From Xiphias gladius (taxonomy: Eukaryota > Chordata > Actinopteri > Istiophoriformes > Xiphiidae): a DNA stretch of 64,000 nt. Both the position numbers and the translations under genes were made by a program. Below the pieces are notes generated by a model that saw nothing but the letters and a program-made list of their open reading frames with translations, did not search any database and was not told the DNA's origin. Below are positions 29,435 to 41,900 of the stretch, piece by piece (the stretch's first letter is position 1; each line of letters opens with the position of its first letter). The stretch is taken from positions 25,504,001 to 25,568,000 of the forward strand of contig NC_053400.1 in NCBI RefSeq assembly GCF_016859285.1. The letters run 5' to 3'.

Positions 29435-32400
29435 CTGGTGAGGATAAAACATGGTAAGCGATCAAAACAACAGCAGAGCGTTTACACAAAAATATTAAAA
29501 TGTATGGTGTTCAGTTGAGTGAGACGACATAGAGGAAGTGGACATCAGCCAAACGGGGTTATTATGGTGAAGTAGAACCTGGGACAAACTGCATTTCAAC
29601 TTTTTTTTCAAATTATTTGTAGATTTGTTTTAAGCCCCCGCTCGAGGCCAGAAAGCTGACTCTGATTAATTAATTCATTTGGTACAGGAAGTCTTTGATG
29701 TTGAATACCATTTTGACCCAGGTTTGTCAGGGAGGAGAAAACCAGTTATGATTGTTATGGAGAGTAGTTGGATACAGAACAGAGTTTTCTACCTAGTTTT
29801 CACTCTGGTAGCATCTGAACCTGACCTGTCGAAGGTACAACAACAACACTTACTGTAGGCCTACAAACCTTACTTATACTGCAAGTCAGACTTTCTCAAC
29901 CTTAGAGATGGGACCCCATGTGGGGAAGATTACATATTGATATCATTTTTAATAACAACGGGTTTGAAATATATCATCATCTCTGTATAATCCATTTGGA
30001 GCTCCCTCAATGCTCTTGAAAATAGCACACAAAAGTATGCCATAATCCAATTCACATGATAACTCTCAACGTGCAGGGTTCATGAAAATTCTGGGGCCTG
30101 AAAAAATGTGTTCATAGGCCGGAAAAGGTGGAGAAAACTCCACTGCAATTCACACGGCGACAACACGGGTTAGCTGCACTCGCTCACATGATGCTTATCT
30201 GACCACAACACGTTTCAGATCTGCTCAAAAATATCCTAAATAACCCCAAATTAAATTCCTACACTGACTAAAGTACTTCTCATTTAGAGCATATATGTAT
30301 AAACATACTAAACCTCCAGCTTAAAGCAGCAGTTTGGGTTGTGGGCAACTATGCTATTTCTCAGACAGCAGATGTTTTTCTTTGATCTCTACGTGCATTT
30401 AAATGTTAGTTGACTGATGAGCTAAACATCTATTGGCTCATTTCATGGATGTCCACAAGATAAAATATCTAGCCCTTTTGACCAAATAGTTCCCGGAACT
30501 TTGACGAGCTAAACTCAGGAACTAAACTGGGAACTAAAAGTCCGCTTTGTGCATTCCTATTTGCATGTCCATCCCTTCAGAAGAACCATGAAGATTACGC
30601 AAATTAGAAAACAACAGAATCATCCTGTTTTTCTTTGTATTTACTTTTGCGGGACTCTGATATTTGAGTTGGAAAGGAGACTGGACACTGTCTCCACAGT
30701 GGTTGACCTGCTGAGCGTTTTATGTTTATTTATTTATGCTCTGAATTGTGGTGAAACCACCAACAGATCAAGTTTTATATCTCTTGTTTGCTCACTTTGT
30801 TCTCGCATCGCTGCTCCCTCTCTCTGTTCACTCAATACCTCTCTCTACCACCTCTCCCTCATGCAGTCTCAGGAAGCCAATAACATAACATTATTTTAAT
30901 GTTACCAAACATTACAAGAAATGTCAAACCTTGCCCAAATTGTGATACTAGAGTCACTCAGTACTTCCTTGCTTTGCCCTGATAGTTGCTAAATAGTTCT
31001 ACCCTTGGCGTCCAGAATTTTTCCCCCCCCTGGAACTATCGTACAGTGACTAAATTTAATCCCTGGTTCCCTCTGGTTGAAATACAGGTTTAGTTCCTGA
31101 GTTCCTCAAAAGGTTCTTGGGCCTCTGTGAAAGTTCCTTCGATGGAAATGCCCCAGTAGACTCCCTTAAAGGCTGGGAAATAAAACACTGAGATTAAAAT
31201 ACTCAGTAGTTAGCCTAGTGTTAACGTTTTTCTAAGAAATATTTTCATCCATTACAAACCAATGACTGGTTTTCAATAACTAGAGAAGATGCCATTTCTA
31301 GATCAAGTTCTAGATCTAGTTCTAGTTCTCATAACCACCATATAATCCTACCAATATTTTATGGGCTTAAATGTAACTCACCACTTTCCGAGATTTGTCT
31401 CTGGTTTCCTCTCTGCGACTGGTCATGGAATGGGCAGGAGGTTGGGAGGAGCGAGTGTTTGCGGGGAGCAGCCGTGGAGATGGCCTGTCAGTTCTGCTTC
31501 GCTCTGTGTCTGAATAAGGAGTCAGTGAATCAGCCTCTGGCCTGTTACTAGGCGACCGGCTGCAGTGCCGACTAGATTCCCCGCTACTCTTTTTCGAGCT
31601 GCCCTTTGAGGGTGTGTCTGAATCTTCCTCGCCCCGGGCTCCACTCTTTCCCTGGCTGACCCCACGCAACTTAGCCTTACGGTCCAACAGGCTGTTCAGG
31701 AACGTGCCATCATAGTCCTTGTCTTGAGAGGAAGTCGATGGTGGAGTGACTCTAGGAGGAGGAGGAACAGGATGGTCACTATCCCAAGTGCCCCTCCTCT
31801 TTTTGGGTGAAGGAAGGGGGCTTAAGTTGTGTCCTTTTTTCCTGTTTCGCCTGGGATGATCTTCATGGTCCCCGTTGCTTCCAAGCTCACTTTCATCATT
31901 GTGGTAATGCTGAGGTGGACCATTGCGGTGGGAAGGATATCGACTGAACTCCACAAACTCCATCTCATAGTCTCCGAGTTCTTCTTCTCTCTTCTCTGCT
32001 CCTCTACCTCCTCTCTGCCTGTAGGAAGAAGCAAACTCCTCCAGCTCGTCCAGTGAGCCAGTGCGTTCTGCAGTACGGAACGTCTTTCTCTGCAGATGTT
32101 CTGAGCGAGGGTTCCACCTGCGAAACACAGTTCGAGGCCAAGAGAGGACAGGGTATAGTGTGGGTTTTTAAGTATGTATATGTAAGGAATCTGTCCATTC
32201 AGAGGTGTCAGTACCTGTTGTGGCTGTCCTCCTCGCTGTGGTTCTGCTGCTGATTACGGCCAAGCCTGCGTGACTGTGAGGAGGATGGAGGGTCGTCGCT
32301 GTATCGTCGCGGAGGAAGAGGCTCGTCCTGGCACCGCCGGGGCTCTGAGTTGGGGTCATCACGATAGCGCTGGGTTGAAGGGGGTTCGTCACGGTAACGC

Positions 32401-35400
32401 TGTGGCTCCGGGCTGCGGTTGTCACGGTAGCGCTGGGGTTCAGGCTGAGGGTCATGGTCAGGGATCATGGGCAGAGCTTTCTTCTGGATGTTTCGGTATG
32501 TTTGGCGGAAGCCAGTTTCTCCCTCGTGGAGAGAGCTCAGTTCGGAAAGACTACAGGCTGAACAGGTCGAAACAAAATAATTAATCAATGAAGAAAGATT
32601 GAAGCGAGAAATAAGCAATTGAAGAGAACATCAAGGAAGACACTGCAGACGAAGAAATCAAGGTACGCAAGAAATTACACTGTTTTGAACTGAGAATTGT
32701 TAAAACACATTCTTGCAGGTAAGTAGGTATGCACACTTGCTACTGTATCACATCTGAACTACTGGAAATTCAATGTGAAGAAAACTTGAGTGCAGAGAAG
32801 CATGCCAAGACGAAGCTCAAAGGAATAAAAAGCCAAAAAGATACTACAAGAAGAATAAATAATAGAGCATGCATTTGACATTTACTGACAAATCTTGACA
32901 GATTTTTCAGAAGGTAAGGCCACAGGATGGGTTTATGAAGCTTACACTGGTGGCTGATGGACCTGGCAGGGTTGAAGTGAGCCAGTTGTTTCTCTACATA
33001 CTGAAGCACCCTGAGAGAGTCCTGATCCTGAGGTGAAGGTACGCGGTAGGGAACACCTACAGTATGCATCGGCACTGGAGATACACACTTGACCCATCAG
33101 CATAGCAAACCTCTGTTTGTCTTTGTGTGTGTGTATTCATTGTTGTTTGAGGACCATACTAGTATATTTTCTGCTTCACTATTTTGACTATATTTTCTGG
33201 CTATAATGGCAGGAATAAAAAAGTTGCATGGTCAACACACGGTCACTTGACAGGCACATCAATTTGCATCGTTCACATATAGCTAAATAAAATATGAACT
33301 GAGAAAAACAATTACAATCCTCCTGAAACATTTTTGAATCCACTATTTGAATGCCTCATACAAAGGCGGCATTTCCAAAATGGCAAAAACACTGATGGTC
33401 TCTAAATAAGTCTAAAAACAAAGATTCACTCGCTAATGAAAAGTAAGACCTCACCTGCTGTGAGTAGGCTGCCATTTGAAGGGGGGACAGAAGACATCTT
33501 GTCCACTAGGGAGGGGGGAGCGATGGGGACCATGGTCGGGACACCAGAGACAAAGTATGGAGGGTAGGCAGGTGTCTGAGGGGTGGAGGTGCCTGTCTTT
33601 ATACCCTTACCTGCCTCATACACTAAAAAAGTAAAACACAAACCAATTCAGACTTACCAGAAATACATGCTTACTTCAAAAAGTGTCAGTATTCGGAACT
33701 TTTGTTTATACTCACGGTGTCTGGGGCAGCAGCATGTGTCGGGGCAGCACCAGCAGCTGACGTAGCAGCAGCATGAGTGAGGACAACACTGACACCAACA
33801 AATCCCAACCAACAGCAGGAATAACACGCTGCCCAGCGTCACCGCCGCCACAAACACCCACTCTGGAAGTACACACAACAAAGAATCCCGCATATAAATA
33901 AATACAAACACATATTAACATAGGAACAGATCGACGTGATCCCTGTGTAGCCACACTTGGCTTGGAAAATAGCTGTTTACTTCAAAGAGCATTCCACTTA
34001 TTTAGAATTGCACTCCTATAAACGCTGTTGGACTCACGATAGACAATTAAAACAAAAAAAAACAAAAAATCTATGGAGCAGAACAGGAGATATATCAGTT
34101 CCTTTTATTCCACACATTCTTTTTCCATGTCAAAACCTGGTCTCTATATCACCCACAATTCAACTCAACCACTGAAGTGTGTTTGGAGATTTTGGCGTGC
34201 TATTCCAGTAGCGGCTAATGTAGCCTTGAGCCGTTAGCCTCCGGCACAGATGAGTGGGCTACAGAAGTCTGGTAAGCTCATTTCTTTTTAACTCTACACC
34301 AGCTGATTATTTTAATTTTCAAACCTACGGTCTTCAGACCAAAATGACATCACCTCAAGTGACTTGAGGTCATTTCACACAGCTACCTGTAAACACACAA
34401 TGATGTGTAAAATCAGCACAGTTCTCCTTTAAATCTGTCAGTTTTTCAGCAGTATATTACTGCTTTCCCTCTGTACAGTATAACAGCATGTTTAGTATGA
34501 TTGTAAATAGACTGTGTCTGTGTTACATGTAGACTACAAGCCTCTGTCCCAATTGCATGCTGTATACTATTTCAACATTATTTTGAGAATGCTGTGTTTA
34601 CATGGGAAAGTAATGAAAGTTTATTAAAAAGGAAACATAAAATGTATACTAAAATTGTTGATTTTTGAGTTCAATTTGAAAAGAAATGAAGGAGCTACTC
34701 ATAGCTTGAAAATTTGGAATAAAGGTAGTAGTAGATGTAGTACATAATTAGTTAAATGACATATTTACAATTGAGACAACGAATGAAGTCCTGAAGTTCT
34801 GTGGACTTGCAGAATATAATTAGTTAGTAGACCCAATAATCTGACTTCCCTTGTCTCTTTTGACGACCTTTAATGTGTTTAATCTGAATAGTAACATTCT
34901 GTACTTTATTCACCTTTCATATCTCATTTGAAGTTTCATTTCAGCCAACATGGGAGTTACGGATTTACTAACATATTCGTTTGTATGTGTGTTTGTAAGT
35001 TACTAATGAGAGAGAGACAGGGCTGACAGTGTGACCAGTTTAGAAAAGTAATGTAACTTTAAACATAGAGGATAATGAAGATAATAACCAAAATTTTATC
35101 CAAAGGAAAGACACATTTGAATATATTTTTCCTTGAATACACGAATGCTGCTTCTAGGCCAAGTGAAATGGCATCCTTTCTTCCTTAAAGAGATGCATTT
35201 CCTGTTGTAAAAGGATTTTGGGACGGGACATAACACAGTGAGGAATCATTCTAAAAATTAAAGTTGTGGGACATTGGCTATTTACTTTTGTATGTACATA
35301 ACAAATCAGAACAAATGAAATCTTAAACAGAATTTGAGTATTAGAGAGTTGAGGTGAGTGATACAGCAAGTACAACAGATGTATCTGTCTAAAGGGACAA

Positions 35401-35584
35401 AGCAAGGGAAAGGGAAGGAGAAGGCAGATAAGGAAATCTCTAACAATGTAAAACCAAGGACAGCATTGTCTCTCGCACACAGACACCAAAGACAAACATA
35501 CACACACACACACACACACAGACACACACACACAGACACACAAAAAAAACAAACACACACTCACACACAGACACCAAAAACAAA

Positions 35585-35656
<72 letters not shown>

Positions 35657-35752
35657 AAACCTGTTTTTGTTACAGGAAGCACAGTTTTATGCTGCTTTGT
35701 AAAATACAGCAAATTAGCCCTTAATTGATCTCATTTGCGACCATTATGACCC

Positions 35753-35844
<92 letters not shown>

Positions 35845-38800
35845 GATTGTACCAGTACATTAACATTTCAGAGCACTGTGGGAGTCGATGTGGACAACAA
35901 CATTTACTAATGCAACACTAACATGAGAGATAAGCTTGCGGTAACCATTCTGGCTGAGTGAATCATACCAAGTCATTTTGGGAGCTACTTCCACATGATC
36001 CATCCATTCATTTATCATTTCCCACAAACTCTGTGATAAATACATATGTATTATGGAAATTTGATGTAACATACCAACAAATCTCCGTCCCTCTTGACCA
36101 AGTTTTACTGGGTAGTGTCCACATGATGTGGGATGATATGTTTACCACAACCGTAAATAACTATAATGACCTTAATAGTTGTTTTCCACCACAGCTCATC
36201 TTAGTGGGAGCAACGGCCAGCTCATTATCTGATGAGTGTGGATCAGACCGTTGGGTTAAAAGCGGCTCTGTATGCAACTCTGTCAAAGCGTCATTATAGC
36301 TGAATCCCAAACACCTGTTTCACTATTTACAGATGTGAGAGGAGAATAAGTTAGCCGGTTTCAGAGCTGTTAGCACAGGAACCATTAAACATGGTGGAAA
36401 AAAGTCAACATTCTCTTCACATCTCTTTACCAGACTCTTCTTTTATATGTTCATTTGTAAATGTCTTATATTTAAAACATCAATCCCTAGGGAATACCCT
36501 GGACCACCACCATCCAAATGGTTCCTACTAGCATGTTCAGAGCAGTAAGTAGGGTTAGTATGAAGGGAAGGAACCAGGTGAGTGGGAGAACACATTATGC
36601 CCCTACCTGGCATAATCTTCAAATCAAAGTCTGGCAGCAGATCTTCAGGCACACCTGAGAAACCTGGAGAGAGACAGAGCACAGGTGACAGGAGGAGAGG
36701 AGAGGAGAGGGAATGAGGTTGATATAATTGGAATGATTGATTCAAAGAAAGTTACTGCTGCTGCAGCAGCATGCACAGGGGGAAAAGGAAGGCAAAAACA
36801 AAGAGAGATACAGAGAGAGAATAAGAGAAGGATAGGTAAATAGATAGAAACAGTTGGCAGGTCAACAGCAGCATGCACTGGAGCACATTCTGGTCTCTTT
36901 CCAGTAAGTCTATATCAGAGAAACTGATAAGCAGATTTCTGATATCTGAACTTCCTCTCAAGACAAGGACTATGATACCTGACATCCTATTTTTAATATT
37001 AAAAGTTGTAAGGTTACCTGTCTGATAAGAAGACTGACTGGAACATTCTCATGAAGATAATGTGAAAAACAGGCAGAAGCTGTGAGTAATGTTACATGCA
37101 GGGCTGCAAAAAATAACAGGAGGGAACATTCCTCACATCCAGAGCCAGAAAAAAAAAAAAAACAAACTGCAGAGAAACATTTTGTTCCTGACTCTAACAA
37201 ATCTTTCGTCTAAGATTTTATAGACTCTGCTCTAGAGAAATGATGAGCTGATCGTGGCACATTACAGGAGAGTCGCCGTTCAATTTTTAACGCATATCAA
37301 ACCAATATTTTGAGCTCATTAACCTCATAGTTTAGTTAATCAGGACCTCCATTATTTGGATCAAGTAGATCAGGTGTAAAAGTCAGCATGTTACAGCTGT
37401 TATATCAGAGTGTCAATCAATATCAAGCAGCAATCGACGTTTCATATCTTCTGTTCATCTTTTTTCAGGTTGATACAAGTTGTGAAAATTTCCTAATTAA
37501 TGTTAATGTTGATTCATTTTGTAGCCACCACTAAACAACAGGTGATCACAGATCTAAACATAGTTGTAGTTATTTATAAACTGAAAAAGATGAAAGCTGT
37601 GAACTTCATGAGGAAGGATTCAGATTTGATAAATGGATCGGATACTGAATTTGGATTTGATATAATCCTTCTGAACCCCAACCCTAAACAAAAATCCATT
37701 ACCTCTGTCTATAATAATCTCTCTCTCATATTACAAATAATCCCATTTATTCAAAAAGTTGCTATAAGCAGCTGAAGTCACATTCCACCGGTGTGTTAGC
37801 TTCTGTAGCTACATGTATTCTCTCACAGAGAGTGTCTTTCAACGTTCTTTTTGATTGGTATTTGCTACTGTAGTGGATAGTTAAATTTAAGCACAATGAA
37901 ATGGCAGTGTAGATCGTCACATGGGTTTTATAGCTGACGTACTAGCATTACATTTATATAGTTACATAAACAGTAAAGTAGTCGATTTTTAAGTCTAAAA
38001 GGTTTAAATCTGGTAATTTTGATGGAGATAAGACTGAATACTTCTAGATATAAATATGTGTTTCAGGAAAAGAAAAGAGAAACAACAAAAGCAAACCCAA
38101 ACCCTTAAAATCAATAACCACCTGTCAATTGTTGTTCCTGGTATCTTGCTAGTGTTTTGTCTTTCTGCTTTCATTTTCTTTTCAGACCATTTTAAGGGGA
38201 CTCCACACAAGGTCAGCAGATGTCTGAATGAAGCATTAAGCATTGTAGATGATGGGGAGTGCGTCACAAGCTGGTGCAAAAATGTGCATGAATGTCATTT
38301 TGTTTGAGTGTGTTTTGTTTGGTTGCATATTTCCATGTGACCTTGTAAGTTGAAGCTCTGTGAAAAGTGAAAAAGATATTGGTGTTGGAAAGAAGTGCTG
38401 AGCATGAGAGAGAGAGAGACTGGAGAAACGGAGAGCAGGCTGGACTATCTTGGCCTGACTGGCTGACAGCGCACATACCTCACTTTAGTATCTTTCTGGA
38501 AGGCTAAACGTGTTCTTTGCTGGATTTCAAAACAAAACAAAACAAAACAAAAAAAATATTAAGTGTACTGAGAAGCAGCCGAATCACCACACGAATTCAA
38601 CAACAAATAAGTGCTGAAATTTGCATTATGTGCATTTGTAGATTTAAGGCACCTCTACTTGTGTGTTTATCTGTTGATTTGTCTTCTGTGTCCATCCTGC
38701 TAAAGCAGTTGAAGGCAGCTCACTTATGAAGTTCCCACTCGCTCATGAATTTGCCTGCAGGCTGGTGATTCACCAAGATTTACGTTCAAATAAACTGGGA

Positions 38801-38911
38801 TTGCTTGTTTTACCCTATAGAGTGATCCAAGCGGCTGGTGTTTGTATACTGCCGCTTATACTCCTCCTAGAGCTCTATAGAGAGGGAGTATGATCAAAAA
38901 TACACACACAG

Positions 38912-38996
<85 letters not shown>

Positions 38997-41900
38997 TAGA
39001 CTCAACCATATATCTATTTTTAAGTCTGCATAATTGTTCAAAACAACCTTAAAATCTTTGCAGTTAACTTGTGAATTCATAAATGCTGTCTCATTCCTCA
39101 TACAGCATTTAGAACTTGGCCCGGCAATTAACTTACTTTTACATCTACTGTTATGTATCATAGTTTTTTTAAACTTCATCAGGAAAATATCTCTGCTTGC
39201 CCTGTTACGGGGAGGTCAGAGGTCATTGTGAGCTACAGAGTTTTACTTAATGTATCCTTGCTCTAGGGTACCTTAGTGATCAACTTCATAAAAAGAATTC
39301 TGATACAGGCTCAACTGGTTCTGAAACGTAGGCAAACAAATGAATAAAAAAACAAAAAAACAAAAACCAAAAAACAAATCTTAAATAACATAGATGAAAC
39401 TATCTGATTCTAAAATAACAGGATGGATGCATTAAGAGATCTGTCGAATGATCCATCTATTCATGGATTACACTGTTAGTGTGTTGATTTGCTCATTCAG
39501 TCAATTCATTAATTCATAGTTGAATGGATCACGCAACATCTATTCCTTCATTCATTCATCATGGGTCACATTCGCGAGATAATCTCTTCTTTCTTCATTC
39601 AATGATTATTCCTCCATTTTCCATTCCCATTTCATTTTTTTCCATCCATTTTGTGTTAATTCATTTATATTCACCATTTGGGATTGAATTAGAGGCACAC
39701 TGGTGAGGCGTATATACTGGCCGATACTTGGTTATTGCCGTTATATTGGTAGCAGTGTATTTGTCAGCCGATAAATAACAAGACAGCGGAGTACAGAAAC
39801 GCCAAACAAGGTTTAAGGTCATTTAGAATCAATGTCACCATTTCATAGTTTGCCCACCAGACAGCACTGATAAGTTGATTTAAAACTGTAAAATTTCTTG
39901 CTTAGTATGTATCTTGGTCACGATTCAAAATTTTTTTTAAAAATTAAATAAATAAAAAAATAAAAAAATAAGTGAACTGTAGTAATATTGTTTGTGTTTA
40001 TGTTTAAAAAAAATCCATTGGCGATATATCATTATTGGATTTTTTTAAAGACTCAGCATCAGCATCAAAAACCTAGTATTGGGCAGGCTACAGATTGGGT
40101 ACAAATCATATATCTTGAATGCTTACACATGTTTTTCAACCATTTCCACATATTTTGTTACTTCATAGCTTCTGTTAACTATACTCCATGGAAAAGATGA
40201 CTTAAACCTTCTGACTTCTATCTCAAACATTAGGCAACAACTTTCAAACCCCTGAATGCATTTTACCTGCGCGTCTGTCTCTGACGTTTGTCGACCTCAT
40301 TGTAGCCCCATGTTTCCCACACTTCTTTTTGTTAAATTTAAAATACTGATTTAATTAAATAAAAGCTTAATTAAAAAATATGTTTTGAATATTAATCCAC
40401 TAAAGTTGACACCATGCATGAAAAGGTTAAATCTTGTGCTGGGAGTACAAAATACTGAGAAACGCTTTACACATGGTAAATTATTTAACTCATGCACATT
40501 TCAATATTTTATCAAAGTTTAGGATTATAAGCAAGTACCTTCAGACAAAGCAAAGCAGATTTTTTTTCTTCTTTTATCAGCCACTGAGTTCTCAGACATC
40601 CATGTCAGTCTAGTGTCTCACATCGTGTCATCCTCCATCTTTTGTATCACTATGCTCTGCTGTCCCTCCCCCACGTCCTTAAATCTTCCCTGTCGTCTTT
40701 TCTGTGAAGCCATTTGCTAAAAAGACAAAGGAGCCCCTTATCCATTTGCTGTGGCCCCAACTGTTGTTATGGAAACACAACAAGTGCCTCACGTGCTATA
40801 TTAGGAAAACCAAGGTGGATTTAGGGTCTCTCATGCCAGGTTAAAGAATGCAAAGGGCAATTCATGCAGGAAAAATTATTTGCCTTTAGCATAATCCAAA
40901 CCCATCATTATTTGTAACATACTATCAAACCAAGGCTGTACAAAAACTCTAACAGGATTCAGAACGCACTCAAGTCTTTGCTAACTGTAAAAGCTTATTG
41001 TCGAGTGCCTGTGTGTATATTTGAGTGTGTGTGTCTGTGTCTGTGTCTTTTTGTGCACACACATAAGTCTCTGAGTGCCAGCCAAACAAAAGTTCAGCCT
41101 CAGAGTGAATTAGGGCACCAAGAGCCACACAGCCTCTCAGCCATTGCCATGGTAACATTTGTTGTAACTGAACACGGAAAAGTACACTGTCACTGTAACA
41201 CAACACATTACAGATACCTTTTACAACACGGGACACAGAATCCACACACACATGCACACACATACATAGGCACAAGTGGAATATTATTGTGAATGTCAGA
41301 CTCAAACAAGGGATAATTATTCTGCAGTAATTCAGTTTCATCACCTTGCTCTATATGTTAAACAATGTTCAACAATGATGACTCTGCCGTATCTGGCCAA
41401 AGCTCGCACCAAAACTAGACACACTGTTGAATTTATAAGTCGTTTGAGTTTTAATGGATATTAGTGCGACACAGAGGAGATATCCACAGAGAATGGTGCA
41501 AGTGTGACTTAATTAAGTTCTTAGGCTTAATTTTTTAATTTCAAAACTAAAATCCTTTACAATAGGCATGTTGGGAAAGTAGTGGCACCTTACCCAGAAC
41601 TAGCAGCTCCACAGAGGCCTCGTTCTGTCCCTCTAGATCATCAGATATAACCACTTTGCAGATGTAAACACCACTGTCTCCCCACTTTACCTCTCCTATC
41701 CGCAGGTCTGCCTCTGCATGAGAAAAAAAAAAGTTAAAAATTAAACACAAAATCATGTAACGCCCCACTGTTTCAAGCTGCCTGGAATTAAAAATGCACA
41801 AATTGTAAAAAACAGGTGGTGAAAATATGAAAATCCATTTCTTCTTTCAACGTGCATCCTCCAAAATATTTTTGGATTTAGTAACTTCTGCATTTTAAAA

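Larger units (their letters stand above)
36664..41593. other. ildr2 intron 3
   Basis: A 4.9 kb intron with a (CA)n tract and one degenerate repeat, otherwise AT-rich unique-looking sequence. No additional exon recognised. Confidence 0.6.
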
